64,000 bases of DNA from Nocardiopsis eucommiae (lineage in GTDB: Bacteria; Actinomycetota; Actinomycetes; Streptosporangiales; Streptosporangiaceae): NCBI GenBank assembly GCA_018388625.1, contig CP074402.1, positions 4,898,001-4,962,000 of the forward strand, given 5' to 3'. The notes below the pieces were generated by a model. That model was not told where the DNA came from and ran no database searches. It worked only from the letters and a program-made list of their open reading frames with translations. The position numbers and the translations under genes are program-made. Of the stretch, positions 10,075-20,240 are shown piece by piece. Each line of letters starts with the position of its first letter. Within the stretch, counting starts at the first letter, position 1.

Positions 10075-10103
10075 CCCAAAATAATGACTACCTGGGACAG
10101 CAT
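10062..10103 (-). CDS. Leader peptide MLSQVVIILGRAG controlling cimA
   Basis: A 13-codon frame with the run Val-Val-Ile-Ile-Leu just before the attenuator stem. Scarcity of charged branched-chain tRNAs would stall the ribosome there and shift the RNA fold. ATG 10103 is the start used; an in-frame GTG 18 nt upstream is possible. It is far too short to be found by gene callers. I see no other likely role. Confidence 0.75.
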   Translation of the reverse strand: MLSQVVIILGRAG

Positions 10104-10154
10104 GTGGTCAGTGTGCCACACGACCCCGGTGGAGTCGCAGCTCGGAGCCAAGAT

Positions 10155-10171
10155 GTCTCACTGGGCGAGAC
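10155..10171. promoter_or_regulatory. LtbR/NdgR-like operator, cimA copy
   Basis: GTCTCACTGGGCGAGAC, a near-perfect palindrome (GTCTCrC-N3-GyGAGAC). The same element occurs upstream of leuB (twice) and ilvB in this window. Confidence 0.6.
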
Positions 10172-10234
10172 GAATAATCCTCATACCGGACACTCCGGGC
10201 GCTTCGCATGGCTTTGGACGAGCCGTAGCACGCG

Positions 10235-10271
10235 TCAGGGGCCGCCCCGGGCGTCCGGTGGCGGCCCCTGA
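10235..10271 (-). terminator. ilvE terminator hairpin
   Basis: TCAGGGGCCGCC pairs perfectly with GGCGGCCCCTGA, 22 bp after the ilvE stop. Confidence 0.8.
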
Positions 10272-10292
10272 GGGGACGGGGGTCCGGGCTTG

Positions 10293-11408
10293 CTAGAAGC
10301 GGGTGATCCAGCCGTGGCGGTCCTCGCGCAGGCCGGTCTGGAGTCCCACCAGCTCCTCGCGCAGGCGCATGGTGACCGGACCGGGCTGGCCGTCACCGAT
10401 GGTGAACTCGCCGTCGTCGCTCTTCACGTGGCCGACCGGGGTGACCACGGCGGCGGTGCCGCAGGCGAAGACCTCGGTCATCTCACCGGACTCGGCGGCC
10501 GCCCTCCACTCCTCGATGGACAGCGGCTTCTCCTCCGCGGGGATGCCCAGGTCCGGGGCGAGGCTGAGCAGCGACTCACGGGTGATGCCGGGCAGCAGCG
10601 TGCCGGTCAGCGGAGGCGTGCGCAGGCGGGCGTTCTCGCCCTCACCGAACACGAACCACAGGTTCATGCCGCCCATCTCCTCGACCCAGCGGTGCTCGCG
10701 GGCGTCGAGCCACACGACCTGGTCGCAGCCCTTCTCCACGGCCTGGGCCTGGGCCAGGAAACTCGCGGCGTAGTTGCCCGCGAACTTCGCGGCGCCCGTT
10801 CCACCGGGGGCGGCGCGGGTGAAGTCCTTGGACAGCCAGACCGTCACCGGCTTGACGCCGCCGGAGAAGTAGGAGCCCACCGGAGAGGCGATGAGCAGGT
10901 AGACATAGCTGCGCGAGGGGTTGTTGACGCCCAGGCCCACGTCCGTGGCGACCATGAACGGGCGCAGGTAGAGGCTGAAGTACTCCTTGGACGGAACCCA
11001 GTCGCCGTCGTGTTCGAGCAGCAGCTCGATGGACTTGAGGAAGAGCTCCTCGGGCAGCGCGGGCATCGCCATCCGCGCCGCGCTCCTGTTGAAGCGGGCG
11101 GCGTTGGCCTCGGGGCGGAACGACGCGAGCGAACCGTCCGGGTGGCGGTAGGCCTTGAGCCCCTCGAAGATCTCCTGCGCGTAGTGCAGGGCGGCCGTGG
11201 CGGGGTCCAGGGTCAGTGGACCGTAGGGCTCCAGCCTGGCGTCGTGCCAGCCCTTGCCCTCCGTGTAGCGGATGCTCACCATGTGGTCGGTGAACACCTG
11301 ACCGAACCCGGGGTTCTCCAGCAGTGCCTCCCGTTCCCGCGGGGTCTTCCGCTGGTCGGAGAGCTGGATGTCGAACGTCAACCCAGTGGTGGTGGTGTTG
11401 TTGTTCAT
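10293..11408 (-). CDS. ilvE: Branched-chain amino acid aminotransferase
   Basis: A PLP enzyme of fold type IV, 371 residues, interconverting Leu, Ile and Val with their 2-keto acids. Visible are MVSIRYTEGKGWHDARL, YAQEIFEGLKAYR (family signature), and GGTGAAKFAGNYAAS with the likely Schiff-base Lys. Near the C-terminus is EVFACGTAAVVTPV. The frame is intact with start ATG 11408. It lies downstream of leuB but is separated from it by a strong terminator, so it probably has its own promoter in 11409-11510. No leader peptide is seen there. Confidence 0.97.
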   Translation of the reverse strand: MNNNTTTTGLTFDIQLSDQRKTPREREALLENPGFGQVFTDHMVSIRYTEGKGWHDARLEPYGPLTLDPATAALHYAQEIFEGLKAYRHPDGSLASFRPEANAARFNRSAARMAMPALPEELFLKSIELLLEHDGDWVPSKEYFSLYLRPFMVATDVGLGVNNPSRSYVYLLIASPVGSYFSGGVKPVTVWLSKDFTRAAPGGTGAAKFAGNYAASFLAQAQAVEKGCDQVVWLDAREHRWVEEMGGMNLWFVFGEGENARLRTPPLTGTLLPGITRESLLSLAPDLGIPAEEKPLSIEEWRAAAESGEMTEVFACGTAAVVTPVGHVKSDDGEFTIGDGQPGPVTMRLREELVGLQTGLREDRHGWITRF

Positions 11409-11510
11409 GTCGTCGGTGGTCCTCTCGGATGCAACCGGTCGGCAGCGCCGCCGACCTGGGATCTAGTGTGTCGGAAAGGCGCACCCGGTGCCAGGTCGGG
11501 TCACACGGAC

Positions 11511-11545
11511 AGCGGGCGCGCGGAGGGGTCTCCGGCGCGCCCGCT
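11511..11545 (-). terminator. leuB terminator hairpin
   Basis: AGCGGGCGCGC with GCGCGCCCGCT, extended by GGAG with CTCC around a GGGT loop. Located 65 bp beyond the leuB stop. Confidence 0.8.
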
Positions 11546-11609
11546 GACGATCACGGTTGTCTCGTTCGTCGGCCGCGCCTCGGAAGTGGCAGGGCCGACG
11601 TCGATGGTG

Positions 11610-12674
11610 TCAGCCCTGCTCGGCTACTCGCGCGGCGAGGTCGTCGCCGATCCGGGAGGTGGTGCGGACGGCACCGTCCTGGGCGCGGGTCTTGAGGTCG
11701 GCGGAGACGGCGTCCTCGATCCGGCGGGCCGCCTCGGGCACGCCCAGGTGGTCCAGCATGGTCGCCGCGGAGAGCACGGTGGCGGTCGGGTCGGCCTTGC
11801 CCTGACCGGCGATGTCCGGCGCGGAGCCGTGGACCGGCTCGAACATGCTGGGGGCGGTGCGGTCCGGGTTGATGCTGCCGCTCGCGGCCAGGCCGATGCC
11901 TCCGGTGATGGCGGCGCCGATGTCCGTGATGATGTCACCGAAGAGGTTGTCGGTGACGACCACGTCGAAGCGGCCGGGCTGGTTGACGAAGTACATCGCG
12001 GCGGCGTCCACGTGGCAGTAGTCCACGGTGACCTGCGGGTACTCGGCGCCGACCTCCTTGACTGTGCGCTGCCACAGCTCGCCCGCGAAGGTGAGGACGT
12101 TGTCCTTGTGCACCAGGGTCAGCTTGCGGCGGGGGCGGTTCGCGGCCTTCTCGAAGGCGTAGCGGACCAGGCGCTCCACACCGAAGCGGGTGTTGACGCT
12201 GTCCTGCGTGGCGATCTCGTGCGGGGTTCCCCTGCGGAGCACGCCTCCGGCGCCCGCGTAGGGGCCCTCGGTGCCCTCGCGCACGACGAGCATGTCGATG
12301 TCCTCGGGGGCCACACCCGCCAGGGGGCTGTCCACCCCGGGGTAGAGGCGCACGGGACGCAGGTTGACGTAGTGGTCGAAGTCGAAGCGCAGGCGGAGCA
12401 GCAGACCGCGCTCCAGGACGCCGCTGGGGACGGACGGGTCGCCGACGGCCCCCAGGAAGATCGCCTCGTGCTCGCGCAGTTCGGCGGCGACCGAGTCGGG
12501 CAGCGTCTCGCCGGTGCGGTGCCAGAGCCTGGCACCGAGCTCGTACTCGGTGGTCTCGACGGCCAGGTCGTACCGGGCGGCCGCGACCTCCAGCACCTTG
12601 AGACCCTCAGCGACCACCTCGGAGCCGATCCCGTCACCGGGGATGACGGCCAGTTTCACGGTGCGAGCTGCCAT
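11610..12674 (-). CDS. leuB: 3-isopropylmalate dehydrogenase
   Basis: NAD-dependent oxidative decarboxylase of leucine synthesis, 354 residues. It begins MAARTVKLAVIPGDGIG. Also seen are the Arg-rich substrate-binding stretch LLLRLRFDFDHYVNLRPV, VTDNLFGDIITDIGAAITGG with the metal-binding Asps, and FEPVHGSAPDIAGQGKADP. ATG 12674 is preferred over the longer frame to 12719 because conservation begins there. One LtbR-like palindrome sits 39 bp upstream and a second farther up. Confidence 0.97.
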   Translation of the reverse strand: MAARTVKLAVIPGDGIGSEVVAEGLKVLEVAAARYDLAVETTEYELGARLWHRTGETLPDSVAAELREHEAIFLGAVGDPSVPSGVLERGLLLRLRFDFDHYVNLRPVRLYPGVDSPLAGVAPEDIDMLVVREGTEGPYAGAGGVLRRGTPHEIATQDSVNTRFGVERLVRYAFEKAANRPRRKLTLVHKDNVLTFAGELWQRTVKEVGAEYPQVTVDYCHVDAAAMYFVNQPGRFDVVVTDNLFGDIITDIGAAITGGIGLAASGSINPDRTAPSMFEPVHGSAPDIAGQGKADPTATVLSAATMLDHLGVPEAARRIEDAVSADLKTRAQDGAVRTTSRIGDDLAARVAEQG

Positions 12675-12712
12675 TGGACTGCCTCTAACTCGGACGTGAC
12701 CCCACCACGGTC

Positions 12713-12729
12713 GTCTCACCTGGCGAGAT
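12713..12729. promoter_or_regulatory. LtbR/NdgR-like operator, leuB proximal copy
   Basis: GTCTCACCTGGCGAGAT, the same GTCTCAC-N3-GyGAGAy palindrome as at cimA and ilvB. Suitably placed to block a leuB promoter. Confidence 0.6.
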
Positions 12730-12752
12730 CAAAGGAACAGTAGGTGAGACAA

Positions 12753-12779
12753 CTGTACCGGCCCAGGTGACCGGTACAG
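12753..12779. promoter_or_regulatory. Hairpin or palindrome after the 29-codon ORF
   Basis: CTGTACCGG and CCGGTACAG form a perfect 9-bp inverted repeat just past the stop of the small ORF. It may be its terminator or a second operator; there is no U-tract. Confidence 0.4.
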
Positions 12780-12789
12780 CCGTCCGACC

Positions 12790-12879
12790 TCAGTCGCGGC
12801 GGTTGATCGCGTCCTGGAGGGCGCGGTGAATCTCGTCGTCGGAGTCGGGCGTGGACGGGTACTCGATCAGGTCGTACAT
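12790..12879 (-). CDS. 29-residue acidic hypothetical peptide
   Basis: ATG 12879 is preceded by CCGGAGGATCAC, a near-ideal ribosome site. The peptide starts MYDLIEYPSTPDSDDEIHRA and ends QDAINRRD. It is acidic in the middle, with no membrane segment and no Cys. It lies between leuB and a promoter-like region with an LtbR-like site at 13225, so it may be made under leucine-linked control. I do not recognise a family. The open frame continues upstream, but that part is Arg/Pro/Ala-rich and lacks a good start. Confidence 0.5.
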   Translation of the reverse strand: MYDLIEYPSTPDSDDEIHRALQDAINRRD

Positions 12880-13307
12880 GTGATCCTCCGGAGGCTCTGC
12901 GTGACGGCGGGAGCGTACGGCTCGGCCGTCGGCGGTCGACGGTGGTGCGCCCCGAGGGTCCGACGGCGGCGAGGCCGGGTCGTTCCGGACGGGCGCGGTG
13001 TGGGCGACGTTGTCCACGACAGATGGGACAGGAGCTCGCCCCGGCGGGATCGTCTGCCGGAGGCGCCGACACGACCCGGACGCGGAGCACCGCGTCGGGT
13101 GGCGCCCGGACAAGGGTGGCGCCCGGGCGGCGGATGGGCGCTGGACCGTGGTGCACGGCGGTGAGCCGGCACCACTGACTCCTAGGACGTCAGAATATCG
13201 GAGGTCCAACTATATGACCAGAGATTCTCACATTGTGAGACGCTTCGGCGTTTCGCCTGTTCACACGAGTGCCATGACGACCTCGAAACGCGACGCCGGA
13301 GCAGGTC
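12880..13307. other. Intergenic region ahead of the small ORF
   Basis: About 430 bp between the glycosyltransferase cassette and the small ORF. It holds the distal LtbR-like palindrome and a -10 hexamer. The three long minus-strand frames crossing it are basic, Pro-rich and not convincing; one (GTG 13175) does have AGGAG before it. Confidence 0.35.
13209..13241 (-). promoter_or_regulatory. Promoter with LtbR/NdgR-like operator, leuB distal copy
   Basis: TTCTCACATTGTGAGAC at 13225-13241 is the most symmetric of the four copies (TCTCACA-T-TGTGAGA). A -10-like TATAGT follows on the minus strand at 13214-13209, placing the palindrome over the -35 position. This fits repression of a transcript reading the small ORF and possibly leuB. 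Confidence 0.5.
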
Positions 13308-14925
13308 TCACCTCCGCAGGCCCAGGAACAGGAGCCAGGTGCCGCGCCCCTGGGTGAGCGCACGGACCCGGCGCTCCCATCGCTCGGCCTCCGTCCGCCA
13401 GCGCGTCGTCTCCCGCTCGGCCCGGCGCATCTTCCTGTTCCAGTCCTTCGGCGGACCGCCGCCGTCCCGCTCGTCCTCGACCAGGACCCCGGCCCGGTCC
13501 AGTACGTGGACGCCCCACAGGGCCGCCACCGCCGCGTCCCGGTCCACCGCGTCCACCCCCAGGTGCCGCGCGCGGGCGAAGGCCGCGGTGCGCTCCAGCC
13601 TCAGGAAGTGGGTACGTCCCCCGGAGCCGCGCACCCTGACCAGCCCGGCGCCCTCCCGGTCCGCCGCCCCGGTCAGGGCCCGCACCATCCGCCGGGTCGG
13701 GCGCAGACCGGGTGACAGCAACAGCCTGAAGGGGACGTAGGGGTCGGTCTCCGGCTCGGACTCCGTCAGCCGCACCCTCGGTTCGCACCGGTAGTGCTCG
13801 TGGAGGAGCCGCACGTCCAGCGCCGGGTCGTCGATGGTGGCGTGCCGCCCCGGGGTCACCCTCGACCACTCCCCCACCAACGTGACCCGCACGTCGGCCA
13901 CGTCACCGGCCAACAGGGCGTCCACCGTCGCGGTCACGTCGTCGAACCCCCGGCCCGCCGTGTCGACCACGACATCGACGAAGGGCACCTGCCAGGTCCG
14001 CGCCGGGGCGACGCGGCGGGAGTTCAGCCGTGGCACGCGGTTCTCCATGAACGGGCGCCGGAAGCGCGCCGCCTCACCCCTCGCAGCTCGGTCGTCGGAC
14101 GCCCCAGGTGCAGGCCGGTGGCCGCCGGCTCGGGAACGAACACCGCGCCCCGTTGTGAGAGCCGGTAGCCGAGTTCGCTGTCCTCACCCATGACCAGTCC
14201 GGACGCCGATCCTCCGGCGGTGGAGTACAGCTCGCGCGGCAGCGAGGCGGTGGCCCCGGTGAACACCTGCCAGGCCCGGTGCCCGGCGGAACGCAGCCCG
14301 TCGGTGCGCTCCAGGAGCTCCGTGATCCAGTCCATGGTGTCCGTGTCGCCGCCCGTGAGATCCGCGTACCTCCCACCGCGCACGTGTTCGTACACCTCGG
14401 GCGGGGTGAGCCCGCCGTCGGGCCCGTCCCCGAACTCGACCCGGCCCATGACCACGAGGTAGTCGGCCAGGTGGTGCCAGCGCATCTGCGCCTCGACGTG
14501 CTCACGGCCGACCACCACGTCGGCGTCCAACCGCATCACGACGGACGCCCCGGTGGCGGCCACCCCGGCGTCGAGCGCGTGCCCGGGGCCCCACCCGTGC
14601 TCGGGCGCGACGACCAGACGGGTGTGCTCGGGGCGGATCGGCGGCAGCCGCAACGCGGGATCGCTGCCGTCGTCCACCACGACGACCTCCGTCAGGTCGG
14701 CCGGGTACGTCTGGGCGGTCAGGGCGGCCAGGGTCAGGTCGAGCCGCTCCTGCCCCCGTACGCCGGTATGACCACGCCCACCGTCATCTGCGGCTCCCAC
14801 TCCCCCAGGGCCGGCGGCTCCAGCACCGAGTAGTCGTTGCGGACCACCCGGGGCCGCCCCTGCGGGTCCCCTCCTCGCACGGTTCCGGAACCGGTCCCCG
14901 CGTCGCGCACGCCCTCGTTCACCAT
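13308..14925 (-). CDS. Family 2 glycosyltransferase, cassette gene 5 (frame-broken)
   Basis: GT-A fold enzyme expected to use a nucleotide sugar. Opening VRNDYSVLEPPALGEWEP, then TVGVVIPAYGG, VVVVDDGSDPALRLPP, the DXD-type site in MRLDADVVVG, and MGEDSELGYRL. The second half, with LLHEHYRCEPRVRL, is shared with the next gene. The C-terminus is basic and helical. Frames step near 14762 and 14083, one missing base each. ATG 14925 lies 17 bp after the preceding stop, after GGGACGG. The acceptor is unknown; a cell-envelope glycan is likely. Last gene of the cassette. Confidence 0.8.
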
Positions 14926-14941
14926 GTGCCGTCCCACGTCC

Positions 14942-16556
14942 TCAACCGATGATCCGGTACAGGAGCCGACCGGTTCGGCTCCTGGTCAACCAGCGGAACC
15001 GACCCTCCAGGCGCTCGGCTCGGAGCCGCTCCGACTCCGCCCGTGCCCGGGCCTCCTCCAGCCGTTCCCGCCAATCCTCCGGCGGTTCCGCCACCGCCTT
15101 CGCGGGGCGTGCCCCTCCGGTTCCCTCTGCGTGGACAGCACCGCGTCGCCGTCGATCCAGTGCACTCCGGCCACCCGGTCCAGCAGGTCGTCCAGGTCCT
15201 CCCCGCCACCCGCAGCCTCCGCGCTCGGGCGAGGGCCGCCACGCGTTCCAGCCGGGGTCCGCCCAGGTCGTCGTCGGGTCCCGTGGCGCGCACGAGCCCC
15301 GCGTGGGTCTCCTCGGCCAGGCCGATCATGTGTTTCAGTGCGTGCGGGGTCAGGGGCTGCCCGGGCAGGGCCCGCAGCACGAAGGGGACGTCGGGGTCGG
15401 TCGTCGGCTCCGACTCGGCCAGTCGCACCCTCGGTTCACACCGGTAGTGCTCGTGGAGCAGGCGCACGTCCAGGTCCGGGTCGTCCAGAACCCGGTGCCG
15501 TCCCGGGGCCACCCGCTCCCACTCACCCACCAACGTGACGCGGACGTCGGCCACCTCACCGGTCAGCAGCGCGTCCACCGTCTCCGCGACCTCGTCGAAC
15601 CCCGCCCCCACGGTGTCGACCACCGCGTCGACCAGCGGCACCTCCCACTGGCGTCCGGTCAGGGCACGACGCTCCTCGGCGAGGGGGAGCCGGTTGCCGA
15701 CGAAGGGGCGACGGAACCGGCCGCCCTCCTCCCTGCGGGTCTCCATCTGCGGGAGTCCCAGATGCCAGCTCCCGGCCTCCGGTTCGGGGACGAAGACCGC
15801 CCCGTTCTGGGCGAACCGGTATCCGAGGTGGGTGTCCTCTCCCAGGACGAGCGCGGACGCGGCCCCGCCCGACTCCTCGAAGAAGGCGCGCCGCACGGAC
15901 CCGGTCCCACCGATGAAGTAGTGGAAGCCCTGGTGGCCGACCTCGCGCAGGAACTTCGTACGCTTGTAGGCGCGCCGCAGCCAGCGCAGTTCCTCACCCG
16001 GGCCGGCCACCAGCGCCTCGGGATCGCCCCGGCGCACCGCGTCGAGGACGGCCGCCGGGAACAGGGCCCCGGGCACGTGGTCGACACAGCGCAGATGCCC
16101 GGTGACCGCGACGTAGTCGGCCAGGTGGTGCCAGCGCATCTGCGCCTCGAGGTGCTCGCGGAACGCGATCATGTCCGCGTCGAAGAACAACAGCACGTCC
16201 GCGTCGGTGGAGGCCGCGCCCGTGTTCAGCGCGTGCCCCCGCGCCCACCCGCCGGGCTCGTTGGGCACGATCCGGGTGTGCTCGGGGCGGATCGGCGGCA
16301 GACGCAACGCGGGATCGCTGCCGTCGTCCACCACCACGACCTCCGTCAGGGCGGGCGAATAGCTCTGCGCGGCCATCGACGCCAGGGTCAGGTCGAGCTT
16401 CTCCTGCCCGCCGTACGCCGGGACGACCACGCACACCGACAGAGTGGGCTCCCACTCCCCCAGGGACGGCGGTTCCAGTACCGAGTAGTCGTTGCGGCGG
16501 ACGAACGGACGGAGTGTCGGCGGCGCCTCCGCCGGACCGCCCTGCACAAGCGTCAT
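14942..16556 (-). CDS. Family 2 glycosyltransferase, cassette gene 4 (frame-broken)
   Basis: Paralogue of the next gene with the same layout: VRRNDYSVLEPPSLGEWEP, VVVPAYGGQEKLDLTL, VVVVDDGSDPALRLPP, FFDADMIAF as the DXD site, LGEDTHLGYRF and the LLHEHYRCEPRVRL block. The apparent C-terminus is out of frame. Restoring one base near 15190 and one near 15110 gives a coiled, Arg/Glu-rich tail ending RSRTGRLLYRIIG before TGA 14942. ATG 16556 overlaps the previous stop (ATGA). Confidence 0.82.
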
Positions 16557-18391
16557 CGGTCACTCCCAGCTGTCGGAGAGTCGGGTGTGGTCGTCTCGGT
16601 CGTCGGTGCCGGGGCGTCCTCCGGGCTGGACTCCAGCAGTGCGCTGGGGCGCCAACCGCGCCACTGGCGCAGGGGTTCGCGCAGGAAGTAGCCGGAGGTC
16701 TCACTCCAGGTGTGGCCGGTTCCCCTGCGCCGGATCACGCATCCCAGACCGTGGATGCGGTAGGTGGAACCGCCCGCGTCCCGCACGTCGTCGAGGAGCC
16801 CGGCGTCCTCGTCGACCCGGAGGGGCCGGAAACCGCCCACCTCCTCCAGGGTCGTGCGGTCGGTGAGGATCGAGGCGCCGGTGACGTGCTGGGCGAAGAC
16901 CTCGGACGGGACCAGACGCCGCACGGTCAGGCCGAGGTGCTCCAGGTGGTGGAACTCCGCCGCGCACCCCACGAGTTCGGCACCGGAGTAGCGGCGGGCC
17001 AGCACGAGGTCGGAGAGGTGATCGGGCCCGTACCAGTCGTCGTCGTCCATCTTCGCCACCAGGGTTCCGCTGGCCCGCGCGATCGCGCCGTTCAGCACCG
17101 AACCGAAGACCAGGTCGCCCGGCGGCTCCCAGACCAGCAGGGATCGGCCGCCCCTCCGGTACTCCGCGATCGCGGCCGCGACCCCGGGAGCGTCCACCGC
17201 GAAGCCGTGCAGGGCCAGCACGACCTCCACGTCCACGCCCCGCTGGCGGGCCACCTGCCGCAACGCGAACCCGACCATCTCGGGACGCCGCGTGCACAGC
17301 ACCACCGACACCGAGGGCTCCGGCGGAGCCACCGGGCCGCCCGCCTCCGCGAGGAGCCGGGCCCGACCGTGCGCACCATGGAGGCGCAGGGCCGTGCGCC
17401 GCAACCGGACGCTGTGCTCCTCGCGGACGAGTTCGTCCGCGAGCCCCTCCTCGGGCGCGTTCGCGAGGAGGTCGTGCAGCTCCTTCCCCAGCGGGCGCGC
17501 CCAGAGCGGCGGGCGGGAGCCCAGGAGGGTACGCCCGCGGCGGCGAGCCCGGCCACCGCCCGCACCGCCGCCAACGGGCCGCTGTGGCGACCCCACTCCA
17601 CCCGCACCGCACGCAGGTCACGCAGCTTCCCGACGTCCAGGTCCGACACGGCGCCGTCCTCCGGCACCCGCCAACGCACACCGTTCCCCGCGACCAGCAC
17701 CCAACGCCCACCACGGGAAACGAGGCGGCCCACACGAGGCGTCGACGTCCGGCTGAAACCCCTCGGGTTCACCACCCGCTCGTCCACCACCGGAACGTCC
17801 CCCACCGACAGCCGGGCGGTCCCGGCCGCCCGGGCCACCGCCCCCGGCCGCCCAGGTGCAGCCAGGAAGGGTCGGTCACCACCCGGTTCCGAGCGCTGGG
17901 CGGCGCGGCCCAGCCGGGCCCCCGCCTGCCCCCGTCAGTCCCCGGGCGACGGCGTCCAGCACCAGTGCCGCCTCGACCGGGTCGGCGAAGGAGAACTCCC
18001 ACAGCCAGCCCTCGTCCGGCAGTCGTCGTGTCCGCGAGTACAGCAGACCGGCCCACTGCCCGAGCCCCGGCGGGGAGGGCAGCGGCGGTGACTGGCGCGG
18101 TGCCGTGCTCCGGACCGCGATACCGAACCCGGTCGCGTCGGGGAGCCGCTCGGCGCGCGGGACGGCGGCGCGCAGGTCGGCGGCGGTCACGGCGACGAGG
18201 ACGAGCAGGTCGACCGGGCGCTTCGCCCGTCCGCCCGTCCCGCCCCGGCCCCGCCCCAGGTCGACGAGTGGGCTCCCGGACTCGCCCACCAGCGCCGTGG
18301 CGGTCGCGGCGGCACCCGGGCCGGTATGGGCGACCAGGACCCTCCGCGCCCCGTGCGCCCGCCGCGCGCGGGTCAACAGTGCCTCGATCAC
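16553..18391 (-). CDS. Glycosyltransferase with long N-terminal domain, cassette gene 3 (three frame steps)
   Basis: GTG 18391 overlaps the previous stop (GTGA). An N-terminal region of about 270 residues, not recognised, includes LPSPPGLGQWAGLL and VPVVDERVVNPRGF. It precedes a GT-A domain with SVSVVLCTRRPEMV, VVLALHGF, VFGSVLNGAIARASGTLVAK, and the acidic DDDDWYGP as the metal-nucleotide site. Frames step near 17890, 17835 and 17520. It is a close tandem copy of the next gene, with long nearly identical stretches. The sugar and acceptor are unknown. Confidence 0.78.
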
Positions 18392-20240
18392 CGGGTCGCC
18401 CCCGCGAAGCGGATCCGCTCCTCCTCCGCCTCGGCCAGATCCGTCCAGGTCCCGGCCAGCACGGTGGTCGGCAGGTCCTCCGGATCGGGCTCCAGGAGGG
18501 CGCTGGGCCGCCACCCCGGAAGCTGCTGTTCACCGCACAGCCGCAGGAAGTAACCCGCGCCGACACCCCAGGTGTGGCCGCCCGCCTTGCGCCGCAGGAC
18601 GTAGTTGCAGCCGTGCCCCCGGTGGATGCGGGCCCCCATCCGCTCGATCGCCGCCAGCAGGTGCGTGTCCTCGGCGGTCGACACCCGGGCGAACCCGCCC
18701 GCCTCCTCCAGCGTCCTGCGGTCCGTCATCAGGGTGCCTCCGGCCGCCCGGTGCCACAGGGTGTCGGTCTTCCCGGCCAGACGCACCGTGCGGTCGAGGG
18801 ATTCCAGGTAGACGAAGGAGACGATGCTCCCGACGAGGTCGGCCCCCGAGTAGCGGCGGGCCAGCACGAGGTCGGACAGGTGCTCGGGCCCGTACCAGTC
18901 GTCGTCGTCCATCTTCGCCACCAGGGTTCCGCTGGCCCGCGCGATCGCACCGTTCAGCACCGAACCGAAGACCAGGTCCTCCGGCGGCTCCCAGACCACG
19001 GCCGAACGGCCGCCCCGCCGGAACTCCGCGATCGCGGCCGCGACCCCGGGAGCCTCCGCCGAGAACCCGTGCAGGGCCAGCACGACCTCCACGTCCACGC
19101 CCCGCTGGCGGGCCACCTGCCGCAACGCGAACCGGACCATCTCGGGACGCCGCGTACACAGCACCACCGACACCGAGGGCTCCGCCGGAACCGGAGGACC
19201 TCCCGCGTCCGCGAGGAGCCGGGCCCGACCGTGCGCACCATGGAGGCGCAGGGCCGCACGCCGCAACCGGACGCTGTGCTCCTCACGCGACTGCGGGTCC
19301 ACCATCAGCCGTTCCTCCACGGAGGTGACGAGATCCGACAGTTCCCCACCCAGGCACCGCGCCCATCCGGGCACCGGGCCGCTCACCAGCGGAATCCCGC
19401 GGCGGCGAGCCCGGCCACCGCCCGCACCGCCGCCAACGGGCCGCTGTGGCGACCCCACTCCACCCGCACCGCACGCAGATCGCGCAGACCCGCCACGTCC
19501 ACGTCCGACACGGCGCCGTCCTCCGGCACCCGCCAACGCACACCGTTCCCCGCGACCAGCACCCAACGCCCACCACGCGAGACCAACCGGCCCACACGCG
19601 GGGTGGAACCACGCCTGAAGCCCATCGGGTTCACCACCCGCTCGTCCACCACCGGAACGTCCTCCACCGACAGTTCGCGGAGCGCAGGACGGGCCGACAG
19701 CGCGCCGGGACGGCCCAGAACCGCCCAGGTGGGTACCGTGGCGGGAACGACGTCCGGATCCTGCCTCCTCGGCGGGGCCTGGCCCCGCCGACCACCCACC
19801 ATCGCCTGCGCGACCGCCCTCAGGACAGCCCCCGAATCGACCGGATCAGTGAAGGCGAACGAGCACGACCAGCCCCGTCCCTGGAGACGGCCCACCTGGA
19901 AGTGGAGCAGGCCCTCCCACTGGCCCAGGCCAGGCGGGGTGGGCAGGGGCGGCCCGGTGTGCCGGGCCGAGGCGGCGACCACCACCCGCAGGTCGGCAGC
20001 CGAGGGCAGTCCCGCGCTCAGCGGGACCGCCGCGCGCAGGTCCGCCGTGGTGCCCGCGAGGACCACGACGCGTTCGACCGGCCCGTCGAACTCGCGCCCG
20101 TCCGCCTTCCGGAGGTCGACCACCTCCACCCCGTCCCCGGGTACGTCGGGTCCGGGATCGCTCCCCTCACCGATGTGGCACAGCACCAGGCGCCCCGGAC
20201 CACGCCCACGGAGGGCCTCGTTCAGGGCCCCCTCCCTCAC
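18388..20240 (-). CDS. Glycosyltransferase with long N-terminal domain, cassette gene 2 (frame-broken)
   Basis: GTG 20240 overlaps the stop of the membrane gene. The N-terminal part (LPTPPGLGQWEGLL, EDVPVVDERVVNPMGF) matches cassette gene 3. The GT-A domain has SVSVVLCTRRPEMV, SGTLVAK and DDDDWYGPEHLSDL. The C-terminus reads AGYFLRLCGEQQLPGWRPSA. One frame step near 19395. The two copies diverge mainly in the acceptor half (after LVLARRYSGA), which suggests different acceptors for the same donor (inference). Confidence 0.8.

Noticed and set aside
10158..10184. Mini-ORF MRIIRLAQ upstream of cimA, with two Ile codons, as a leader peptide.
   Set aside because: It coincides with the LtbR-like palindrome, has no stem beside it, and the better leader (VVIIL) directly abuts the attenuator.
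12867..13175. Minus-strand frame with AGGAG before GTG 13175.
   Set aside because: Basic, Pro/Ser/Arg-rich sequence without a fold or family; overlaps the operator-promoter region transcript and the better-supported 29-codon ORF.
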